A DNA stretch of 64,000 nt, taken from Streptomyces aidingensis (GTDB lineage: Bacteria; Actinomycetota; Actinomycetes; Streptomycetales; Streptomycetaceae). Position 1 is the first letter of the stretch, and every line of letters starts with the position of its first letter. Positions 26,270 to 34,600 of the stretch are shown in pieces. The notes below the pieces were generated by a model. That model was not told the origin of the DNA and ran no database searches. It saw only the letters and a list, made by a program, of their open reading frames with translations. The stretch lies in NCBI RefSeq assembly GCF_900112355.1, contig NZ_FOLM01000005.1:124001-188000 (forward strand), read 5' to 3'. A program made the translations under genes and the position numbers.

Positions 26270-27306
26270 CCGACACCGGAGTCGCGGCCGGCCCCGCCCG
26301 TCTCGCCGACATCGCCCAGCAGGCCGAGGTCAGCGAGGCCACGGTCAGCCGGGTGCTGAACGGCAAGGCGGGCGTGGCCGCCGCCACCCGGCAGAAGGTC
26401 CTGGCCGCGCTGGACGTGCTCGGCTACGAGCGCCCGGTGCGGCTGCGGCAGCGCAGCGCCGGGCTGATCGGACTGGTCATCCCGGAGCTGACCAACCCGA
26501 TCTTCCCGGCCTTCGCCCAGGTCATCGAGGAGGTGCTGTCCGGCCACGGCTACACCCCGGTGCTGTGCACCCAGTCCCCGGGCGGTGCCACCGAGGACGA
26601 GCTCGTCGAGCAGCTCGTCGACCGCGGCGTGACGGGCATCGTCTTCATGTCGGGGCTGCACGCCGACACCACCGCCGACCCGGCCCGCTACGCCCGGCTC
26701 GCCGGGCGCGGCGTGCCGTTCGTCTGCATCAACGGCTACCACAGCCGGATCAAGGCGCCGTTCGTCTCCCCGGACGACGCCGCCGCCACCCGGATCGCCG
26801 TGCGGCATCTGCGCGATCTGGGGCACCGCAGGGTCGGACTGGCCGTGGGCCCCGGCCGGTTCGTCCCGGTGCAGCGCAAGCTGACCGGCTTTCTGGCCGA
26901 GACCGCCCGCACCGAGCGGCAGGCGGTGGCCGAAGGGCTGGTCCAGCACACGCTGTTCAGCGTGGAGGGCGGCCAGGCCGCCGCCAGTGCCCTGCTGGAC
27001 GCGGGCTGCACCGGCATCGTCTGCGGCAGCGACATGATGGCGCTGGGCGCCATCCGCGCGGCCCGTCAGCGTGGCCTGCGGGTCCCGGAGGACGTCTCGG
27101 TGGTGGGCTACGACGACTCCGACCTGTTCGCCTTCACCGACCCGCCGCTGACCACGCTGCGCCAGCCGGTGCGGGCCATGGCGAGCGCCGCCGTCTCGTC
27201 CCTTCTCGAAGAGATCAGCGGCAACCTGGTCCACCACACCGAGTTCGTCTTCCAGCCCGAACTCGTCGTCCGCGGCTCCACCGCCGCAGCACCGCCCGCC
27301 GGCTGA
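26266..27306 (+). CDS. second LacI regulator, MalR paralogue
   Basis: 346 residues. The HTH and hinge helix region (VSEATVSRVLNGKAGVAAAT) is nearly identical to that of MalR, so both probably bind the same CTTGC operators. The effector domain is similar but diverged (PELTNPIFPAFAQVIEEVLS; CINGYHSRIKAPFVSPDD). It overlaps aglA by ATGA, so it is produced with the transport operon, whereas malR is produced from the divergent unit. It may respond to a different sugar, or act as a feedback regulator that accumulates once the operon is induced. Identity as LacI regulator is certain; exact role is inference. Confidence 0.88.
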   Translation: MTDTGVAAGPARLADIAQQAEVSEATVSRVLNGKAGVAAATRQKVLAALDVLGYERPVRLRQRSAGLIGLVIPELTNPIFPAFAQVIEEVLSGHGYTPVLCTQSPGGATEDELVEQLVDRGVTGIVFMSGLHADTTADPARYARLAGRGVPFVCINGYHSRIKAPFVSPDDAAATRIAVRHLRDLGHRRVGLAVGPGRFVPVQRKLTGFLAETARTERQAVAEGLVQHTLFSVEGGQAAASALLDAGCTGIVCGSDMMALGAIRAARQRGLRVPEDVSVVGYDDSDLFAFTDPPLTTLRQPVRAMASAAVSSLLEEISGNLVHHTEFVFQPELVVRGSTAAAPPAG

Positions 27307-27321
27307 CCCGGCCCGGCGGCC

Positions 27322-27344
27322 GGGCCCGGCGTCATGCCGGACCC
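27322..27344. terminator. hairpin after the mal operon
   Basis: GGGCCCGGC and GCCGGACCC pair with one mismatch across a 5-nt loop, 15 nt after the LacI stop, between convergent genes. Confidence 0.55.
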
Positions 27345-27369
27345 GGCCCCGGGGAATTGCCGCCGGCCG

Positions 27370-27876
27370 TCAGGCCGGATCGATGAAGAATTTCTCGTGC
27401 TCGCCGCCGTTGGCGTTGGTCTGGCAGTTCACCGTTCCCCCGGGTCCGGTTTCCGGGGTCACGCCGCTGTCGGTCACCATGCGGAGGTAGACGCCCGGGA
27501 AGGCCGCCGATTCGAAGGAAAACGAACCGTCGGCCTGGGCGTGGGCATGGAAGTTCTCCCAGGGCCCGGGGCCGTATTGGCAGTTGACCGTTCCTCCGCC
27601 GGCCATGGAATCCGGGACTCCGTTTCCGTCCATGCGGAGAAACACATTCGGGAAGGCCGCCGACTCGAAGGAAAATGAACCATCGGCCTGCGGGTGGACC
27701 TTGTACGACGTCCAGGGACCTGGACCGTACTGACAGTTGACCGTGCCGCCTCCGTCGTCGGCCGGGGCGGTCACCCCGGTGCCGTCCATGCGGAGGCAGA
27801 CATTCTCGAAGAATGCCGAGTGAATGGTGATGAGTGTGTTGCCGGTCGTTGCGAGGTCAGTCGCCGATAACGGCAT
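27370..27876 (-). CDS. lectin-like (beta-trefoil type) protein with three internal repeats and a TTA codon
   Basis: 168 residues. Three repeats of about 45-50 residues share the pattern F.NV.LRMDG.GV followed by GGGTVNCQYGPGPW and QADGSFSFESAAFP, giving the repeat number and Trp/Gly pattern of a beta-trefoil (fascin/lectin-like) fold; I cannot name a family. No signal peptide or membrane segment. ATG 27876 follows GAAGGAG at 9-10 nt; codon 3 is TTA (27870-27868), so translation should need the bldA leucine tRNA. A/T at third positions is visibly more frequent than in neighbours, suggesting later acquisition. Divergent from the protease gene. Confidence 0.7.
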   Translation of the reverse strand: MPLSATDLATTGNTLITIHSAFFENVCLRMDGTGVTAPADDGGGTVNCQYGPGPWTSYKVHPQADGSFSFESAAFPNVFLRMDGNGVPDSMAGGGTVNCQYGPGPWENFHAHAQADGSFSFESAAFPGVYLRMVTDSGVTPETGPGGTVNCQTNANGGEHEKFFIDPA

Positions 27877-28388
27877 GACGGCCTTCTCCTTCTTTCCGTT
27901 CAGCACTTACGGCGTCGGAGAGCAAGGGCCTTGGGACCGGACCGCCCAATAAAGGCCCCGATCCACTGTATTTGGGCAGACACACGCTGTCCACCCTCGG
28001 TAGTCCGGCATTTTCGGCACACATCCCTTCTTTGCGGCGGGGCCTCGCGGCGGCGCCATCGCCCCGGGTGCGGTCGCCCGGTCCCCGGCGGCGGGTGGGC
28101 CGACGGTCGGGTTCCGGACAGGCGGATACCGCGGGGACCGGTCACGAGCCGGGGCGCGGACGGGCGGGAGCGGGTTACGGGGGGATTTCGCCGCTGCTCG
28201 GCCGCCGGGCGCCGGTGCCCGGCGCGGCGGCCGGGAGAGCGGCCGGAAGTTGCCCTTGTTACCCACTGGTTGGTAACCAATACTCAAATTCTGTCAGGGG
28301 CACGCAAAAACGATCGCTCCTTGACCTGCGCCTTTCCGAAAGCTCCCGTTCATGAGCGTGATCCGCTCATCTCCCCTCAGGAGGACGT
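27877..28388. other. 512-bp divergent intergenic region with two operator-like inverted repeats
   Basis: No gene supported. GTTACC (28258-28263) and GGTAAC (28272-28277) form an inverted repeat that overlaps the palindrome TTGGT-A-ACCAA (28270-28280). Closer to the protease start, ATGAGCG (28352-28358) and CGCTCAT (28364-28370) form a 7-bp inverted repeat with a 5-nt spacer. TTGACC at 28321-28326 may be a -35 box. Both ends of the region are AT-rich for this genome. Confidence 0.5.
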
Positions 28389-29309
28389 GTGAGGCTCAAG
28401 CGCACTCCCAAGTCCGTGACCGGCGGACGGCATGCCCTCTCGGTCGGCCGCCTGCTGACGGTGGGGGCCGGCCTGGCCGCGGCCCTCGCCCTGGTCATCC
28501 CCGGCTCGGCAACCGCCAAGCCCGCCACCGAGTTCAGCGCCGCCCAGCTCACCCAGGCCCAGCAGGCGGTCAAGTCCGCCGACGTCAGCGGAACCGCCTG
28601 GGCGGTCGATCCCGCAACCGACACCGTCACCGTACTCGCCGACGACACCGTCTCCAAGGCGGAGCTCGCCGCGATCCGCAAGGAGGCCGGGGCCAACGCC
28701 GCGGCCCTGAAGGTGGAGCGGGTCGAGGGCAAGATCACCAGGCTGCTCTACGGCGGCGACGCCATCTACGCCAGCGGCGGCTGGCGATGCTCGCTCGGCT
28801 TCAACGTCCAGGGCGGCGCCTACGCGCTCACCGCCGGCCACTGCACCGACGGCTACCCGGACTGGTACGCCAACGCCGCGCTCACCAGCTACCTGGGCCC
28901 GACCGCGTACTCCAGCTTCCCGGGCAACGACTACGGCTACATCCGTCTCAGCGGCAGCTCGTCCAACCCCAGCTCGGTGAACTGCAACGGCCAGATCGTC
29001 GCCATCACCGGCGCCTCCAACGCCACCGTCGGCATGTCCGTGCGGCGTGACGGCTCCACCACCGGCTGCCACTCCGGCTCCGTCACCGGCCTCAACTTCA
29101 CGGTCAACTACGGCGGCGGCGACATCGTCGGCGGCCTGATCCGCACCAACGTCTGCGCCGAGCCGGGCGACAGCGGCGGCCCGCTGTTCTCCGGCAACCG
29201 CGCGATCGGCCTGACCTCGGGCGGCTCCGGCAACTGCCGCACCGGTGGCACGACCTTCTACCAGCCGGTCGTGGAGGCCATCAACAACCACGGCATCTCC
29301 CTCCCCTGA
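28389..29309 (+). CDS. secreted streptogrisin-type chymotrypsin-like serine protease (S1)
   Basis: 306 residues as a prepro-enzyme. Signal peptide to about GSATA (residue 38); a propeptide of about 80 residues (alpha-lytic protease type, [20 protein letters not shown]); the mature enzyme begins near [20 protein letters not shown], as in S. griseus proteases A/B. Triad: LTAGHC (His), PGNDYGYIR (Asp), EPGDSGGPL (Ser). Cysteine pairs around His and Ser are present. GTG 28389 follows AGGAGG. Likely an extracellular protease made late in growth; two inverted repeats upstream suggest specific regulation. Followed by a strong terminator. Confidence 0.93.
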   Translation: MRLKRTPKSVTGGRHALSVGRLLTVGAGLAAALALVIPGSATAKPATEFSAAQLTQAQQAVKSADVSGTAWAVDPATDTVTVLADDTVSKAELAAIRKEAGANAAALKVERVEGKITRLLYGGDAIYASGGWRCSLGFNVQGGAYALTAGHCTDGYPDWYANAALTSYLGPTAYSSFPGNDYGYIRLSGSSSNPSSVNCNGQIVAITGASNATVGMSVRRDGSTTGCHSGSVTGLNFTVNYGGGDIVGGLIRTNVCAEPGDSGGPLFSGNRAIGLTSGGSGNCRTGGTTFYQPVVEAINNHGISLP

Positions 29310-29328
29310 CCCGCTGACCCCCTTCCGC

Positions 29329-29361
29329 ACGGGCCCCGCCGGTTCCACCGGCGGGGCCCGT
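29329..29361 (+). terminator. protease terminator
   Basis: ACGGGCCCCGCCGG and CCGGCGGGGCCCGT, 14 bp perfect, 5-nt loop, 20 nt after the stop. Confidence 0.85.
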
Positions 29362-29493
29362 CCCGCTGCCGCCGCCGGCCGCCGCCGGCGCGCCACAAGG
29401 CCCGGTCGGCCGGGCGCGTGGGGCCGGCGGGGTGTGGAGGTGGCCGGCCCCCGGCCGACCGGGGGTGGCGCTGAAGGTAGCAGCCGGAAAGTT

Positions 29494-29626
29494 CTTGCGA
29501 AAGAGATTGCGGCAAGGCGGCGCGGAGATTGCGGGGGCGTTGCGCGACCCCTTGACCGGTCTGCGGGGGCGCTCTACGGTCTCCCTTGCAAGGAATTGCT
29601 ACAAGGTTCAGCGAACTTGCAGCAAG
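29494..29626 (+). promoter_or_regulatory. amylase promoter with MalR-type operators
   Basis: TTGACC (29552-29557), 17 nt, TACGGT (29575-29580) is a good vegetative promoter. CTTGC/ATTGC copies sit at 29494 and 29506 (12 bp apart) with GCAAG at 29512-29516. CTTGCAAG (29585-29592) covers the expected transcription start, and the palindrome CTTGC-A-GCAAG lies at 29616-29626. This resembles the known glucose- and MalR-controlled Streptomyces amylase promoters. The interval 29362-29766 holds no gene. Confidence 0.75.
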
Positions 29627-29766
29627 AGGGCGCGGTGGCCGGACGAGCGGTGCCGCGCCCGGCTTCAGCCTCACGGGCGTGGCGCGTCCCCAGGTGGCTG
29701 CCAGGACCGCTCCGGCGCGGGGACACGCCGGGCGGGCACCCCCCTCACCTCCAAAGGGAGTCCTCC

Positions 29767-31515
29767 ATGCCCAGAACCGGCGTCAGGAGATCCATACGCA
29801 CCGCCCTGGCGGGCCTCGCCACGGCGGGTGCCGCGGCCGTCACGCTCGCCGTGCCCCCGGCCGCCCAGGCCACCCCGCCCGGGGAGAAGGACGTCACCGC
29901 CGTCCTGTTCTCCTGGAACTTCGACTCCATCGCCCGGGAATGCCCCTCCCTGGGGGCGGCCGGCTACGGCTTCGTCCAGGTCTCGCCACCGCAGGAGCAC
30001 ATCCAGGGCCCCGCCTGGTGGACCCAGTACCAGCCGGTCGGCTACCACATCGCCGGCCGCCTCGGCAACGAGCAGCAGTTCCGGGACATGGTCGGCGCCT
30101 GCAACAACGCCGGCGTCAAGGTGATCGTGGACGCCGTCATCAACCACATGTCGGCCGGCACCGGCACCGGGACCGGCGGCACCCCGTACACCAAGTACGG
30201 CTACCCGGTCTACAGCGACTGGGACTTCAACGGCTGCCGCACCGACATCCAGCAGAGCGACTACACCAATGACCGCTGGCGGGTGCAGAACTGCGAGCTG
30301 GTCGGCCTGGCCGACCTGAACACCGGCAGTCCCTACGTCCAGCAGACCATCGCCGACTACCTGAACAGCCTGCTCGCCATGGGGGTGTCCGGCTTCCGGG
30401 TGGACGCCGCCAAGCACATCCCGGCCGAGCACCTGGAGCAGATCAAGACCCGGGTCAACGGCGGAGACGTCTACTGGAAGCAGGAAGTCATCTACGGCGA
30501 GGGCGAGGTGATCCACCCCGGCGAGTACACCGGCGCCGGGGACGTCCAGGAGTTCCGCCACGCCCACGACCTCAAGCGGATCTTCCAGCACGAAAACCTC
30601 GCCCACCTGGAGAACTTCGGCGAGTCCTGGGGCTACCTCTCCAGCGGACAGGCCGCCGTCTTCGTGGACAACCATGACACCGAGCGCAACGGCTCCACCC
30701 TCAGTTACAAGGACAACGCCGCCTACACCCTGGCCAACGTCTTCATGCTGGCCTGGCCCTACGGCAGCCCGGACGTGCACTCCGGCTACGAGTTCACCGA
30801 CCGCGACGCCGGTCCGCCCGACAACGGCAATGTGACCGCCTGCTACACCGGCGGCTGGAAGTGCCAGCACGCCTGGCAGGAGATCTCCTCCATGGTCGGC
30901 TTCCGCAACGCCACCCGCGGCCAGGCCGTCACCAACTGGTGGGACAACAACAACGACGCCATCGCCTTCGGCCGCGGCGACCGCGGCTATGTGGTCATCA
31001 ACCACGAGGGCGGCCCGCTCAGCCGCACCTTCCAGACCTCCCTGCCGTCCGGCGACTACTGCGACGTGCAGAGCGGAAACACCGTGACGGTGGGCGGCTC
31101 CGGCCAGTTCACCGCGACCCTCGGCGCACACACCGCGCTCGCCCTGCACGCCGACGCCCGCACCTGCGGCACCACATCCGGCGGCACCACCACCGGCACC
31201 ACCACCGGCGGCCAGGAGGACCCCGCGGTCTCCTTCGGGGTCGAGGCCCACACCCAGTGGGGCGAGAACGTCTACGTGGTCGGCAACATCCCCGAGCTCG
31301 GCGGCTGGGACACCGGCAACGCGCTGCCGCTCGGCTCCGCCGACTACCCGGTCTGGCGGCTCGACGTCGAACTGCCCGCCGGGGCCTCCATCGAATACAA
31401 GTACCTCCGCAAGTGGGACGGCCAGTCCGGGGTGACCTGGGAAAACGGTGGCAACCGAACCGCCACCGTCCCCGCGAGCGGAACGCTCACCCTCAACGAC
31501 ACCTGGCGCTCGTAG
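29767..31515 (+). CDS. secreted alpha-amylase, GH13 with C-terminal CBM20 starch-binding domain
   Basis: 582 residues. Sec signal ending at PPAAQA; catalytic GH13 domain with VDAVINHMS (region I), GFRVDAAKH (Asp nucleophile near 211), VIYGEG (Glu near 244) and [10 protein letters not shown] (Asp near 301). A Thr/Gly linker (GGTTTGTTTGG) leads to CBM20 at about 488-582 ([32 protein letters not shown]). AAAGGGAG lies 6 nt before ATG 29767. The MalR-type operators at its promoter link it to the maltodextrin importer. It should produce maltose and maltodextrins from starch outside the cell. Confidence 0.94.
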   Translation: MPRTGVRRSIRTALAGLATAGAAAVTLAVPPAAQATPPGEKDVTAVLFSWNFDSIARECPSLGAAGYGFVQVSPPQEHIQGPAWWTQYQPVGYHIAGRLGNEQQFRDMVGACNNAGVKVIVDAVINHMSAGTGTGTGGTPYTKYGYPVYSDWDFNGCRTDIQQSDYTNDRWRVQNCELVGLADLNTGSPYVQQTIADYLNSLLAMGVSGFRVDAAKHIPAEHLEQIKTRVNGGDVYWKQEVIYGEGEVIHPGEYTGAGDVQEFRHAHDLKRIFQHENLAHLENFGESWGYLSSGQAAVFVDNHDTERNGSTLSYKDNAAYTLANVFMLAWPYGSPDVHSGYEFTDRDAGPPDNGNVTACYTGGWKCQHAWQEISSMVGFRNATRGQAVTNWWDNNNDAIAFGRGDRGYVVINHEGGPLSRTFQTSLPSGDYCDVQSGNTVTVGGSGQFTATLGAHTALALHADARTCGTTSGGTTTGTTTGGQEDPAVSFGVEAHTQWGENVYVVGNIPELGGWDTGNALPLGSADYPVWRLDVELPAGASIEYKYLRKWDGQSGVTWENGGNRTATVPASGTLTLNDTWRS

Positions 31516-31572
31516 AGAGTGAGCGACCGGCGGCGTCCGCGAGCCTGGCCCGGGCCCGCCGCCGGCAACCCA

Positions 31573-31613
31573 GGGCCGCCCGGCCTCCACGCCCCCCGCC
31601 GGCCGGGCGGCCC
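31573..31613 (+). terminator. hairpin between amylase and amylopullulanase genes
   Basis: GGGCCGCCCGGCC and GGCCGGGCGGCCC, 13 bp perfect, 15-nt loop, 57 nt after the amylase stop and 40 nt before the next start. It may be a leaky terminator, since no separate promoter is obvious. Confidence 0.6.
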
Positions 31614-31652
31614 GCCCGCCACATCCATCTCCCTCCCGTAAGGAGCCCTCGC

Positions 31653-34600
31653 GTGCTGCGATCCCGTCGTACACGCAGAGGACTGGCGGCCCTGACGGCC
31701 GCCGGCACCCTCTCCACACTTGTCTACGCGGTGGCCTGGCCGGCCGCCGCGGCCACGCCGCCACCGCCCTCGGACGCCGAGATGGCGGCCGAGGCGCCCC
31801 GGCAGCCGCTGACCGGCGAGCAGTTCTACTTCGTCCTGCCGGACCGGTTCGCCAACGGCGACCCGGCCAACGACACCGCCGGCATCGCCGGCGACCGGCT
31901 GGACCACGGCCACGACCCCACCGACGAGGGCTTCTACCAGGGCGGCGATCTGCGCGGCCTGATCGACAACCTGGACTACATCGAGGGCCTGGGCACCACC
32001 GCCCTGTGGATGGCCCCGGTCTTCAAGAACAAGCCGGTGCAGGGCCTGGGCGAGAACGCCTCGGCCGGCTACCACGGCTACTGGATCACCGACTTCACCC
32101 AGGTGGACCCGCACTTCGGCACCAACGAGGAACTCGCCGAACTGATCGAGAAGGCCCACGACCGCGACATCAAGGTCTTCTTCGACGTCATCACCAACCA
32201 CACCGCCGACGTCAACTACTACCAGGAAGACGCCTACGAGTACCTCTCCAAGGGCGCCTTCCCCTATCTCACCGCCGACGGCCGCCCGTTCGACGACACC
32301 GGCTACGCGGACGCCGCCGGCGGGCAGGAGTTCCCCGAACTGGACCGCGACTCCTTCCCCTACACCCCGGCGGTGCCCGACGGCGAGCAGCAGGCCAAGG
32401 TCCCGGCCTGGCTCAACGACCCCACGCTCTACCACAACCGCGGCGACTCCACCTTCGCCGGCGAGAACTCCCGCTACGGCGACTTCTTCGGCCTGGACGA
32501 CCTGTTCACCGAGCGCCCCGAGGTCGTGCAGGGCATGGCCGAGATCTACCGCACCTGGGTCGGGGAGTTCGGCGTCGACGGCTTCCGGATCGACACCGTC
32601 AAGCACGTCAACATGGAGTTCTGGACCCAGTGGGCCCGGGCCATGAACGAGTACGCCGCCGCGCAGGGCAAGGACGACTTCTTCATGTTCGGCGAGGTCT
32701 ACTCCGCCGACCCCGCCGTCATGGCCCCCTATGTCACCGAGGGCGGCCTGGACGCCACCCTCGACTTCGGCTTCCAGCAGGCCGCCCGCACCTATGTCTC
32801 GCAGAGCGGCCCGGCACAGGCCCTGGCCGGCCTGTTCGAGCAGGACTACCGCTACACCGACGGGCACGCCAACGCGTACCAGGAGGTGACCTTCCTCGGC
32901 AACCACGACATGGGCCGGATGAACGGCTTCATCGCCCAGGACAACCCCGGCGCCGACGACGCCGAACTGCTGCGCCGCGCCACCCTGGCCAACGAGCTGA
33001 TGTTCCTCTCCCGGGGCAACCCGGTCGTCTACTACGGCGACGAGCAGGGCTTCACCGGCGCCGGCGGCGGCGACAAGGCGGCCCGCGCCACCCTGTTCGC
33101 CTCACAGACCCCCGGCTATCTGGACGACGACCGGATCGGCACCGAGGCCGGCCACGACCAGGACGCCTACGACACCGGCCACCCGCTCTACCGGTCGATC
33201 GCGGAACTCTCCGCGCTCACCAAGGAGCACCCGGCGCTGCGCGACGGCACCCAGGTGCAGCGCCACGCCGAGGACGGGGCGGGCGTCTATGCCCACACCC
33301 GCACCGGCGAGGACGGCACCGAATACCTGGTCGCCGCCAACAACGCCACCGGGCCGCGCACCGTCACCGTCCCGGTCGGCACCGCCGCCGGCACCGGCTA
33401 CCGGCCGCTGTACGGCGACACCGAGGCGCTCACCGTCTCCTACCAGAACACCGTGGAGCTCACCGTTCCGGCCCTGTCCACCGTGGTGCTGCGCTCCGAC
33501 GCGCCGCTGCCCGGCCCGCAGACCGGCCCGTCCGTCGAGCTGACCGTCCCCGGGGCCGGAGCCACCGGCACCGTCGAGATCACCGCCGAGGTCACCGGCG
33601 GCGACGCCCGCAACCGGGTGGTGTTCGCCGCCCAGACCGGCGACGCCGAATGGGAGGTGCTGGGCACCGACGACCAGGCCCCGTACCGGGTCACCCACAC
33701 CGTGCCCGCCACCACCCCGGCCGGCACCGCGCTGCGCTACAAGGCCGTCGCCGTGGACTCCACCGGTGCCACCGCCTCCGCCCTGGGCGAGACCGCCTCC
33801 GGCGAGACCCCGCCCGAGGAGACACCGCAGGCCGTCTCCCGCGACTGGGCCGTCATCCACTACCACCGCCCCGACGGCGACTACGACGACTGGTCGCTCT
33901 GGGCCTGGGGCGATCTGCACGAGAGCGAGCAGTTCACCGACTGGCCCCACGGCCGCCCGTTCACCGGCCGCGACGCCTACGGCGCCTTCGCCTGGGTACG
34001 ACTGGCCCCCGGCGCCTCCTCGCTCGGCTATTTGATCGTGGACGGCAACGGCACCAAGGACACCGACGCCGACCGCTCCATCGATCTGACCAGCACCGGT
34101 GAGATCTGGGTGGAGGCCGGCAAGGCCGAGGCCCTGACCGAGGCGCCCGAGGGCGTCTACCCGCCGCAGGACGAGACCACCGCGACCCTGCACTACCGCC
34201 GCCCGGACGGCGACTACGACGGCTGGGGCCTGCATGTGTGGACCGGCGCCGCCGTGGAGACCACCTGGTCCGAGCCGCTGCTGCCGGCCCGCTTCGACGC
34301 CTATGGCGCGGTCTTCGAGGTCCCGCTCACCGAGGACGCCACCTCACTGAGCTACATCCTGCACAAGGGCGACGAAAAGGACCTGCCCGCCGACCAGTCG
34401 CTCTCCTTCGCCTCCCACGGCCGGGAGATCTGGATGCTGGCCGGCGAGGAGAAGTACCTGCTGCCCGGCTCCGGCACGGCCGCCGTGCTGAACCCGGAGC
34501 AGGCGCACGCCCAGTGGATCGACGCCGGGACCGTGGTCTGGCCGGCCGAGATCCCCGGCGGCGGCAGCGCCCAGCTCGTCTACGACCCGGAGGGCTCCCT

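Noticed and set aside
20942..27306. MsiK-like ATPase gene within the mal operon
   Set aside because: No Walker A/ABC signature protein is encoded; the ATPase must be elsewhere in the genome.
28352..29050. Second plus-strand frame overlapping the protease gene
   Set aside because: The translation is Arg/Gly-rich with no motif; the overlapping frame encodes a complete protease with its triad.
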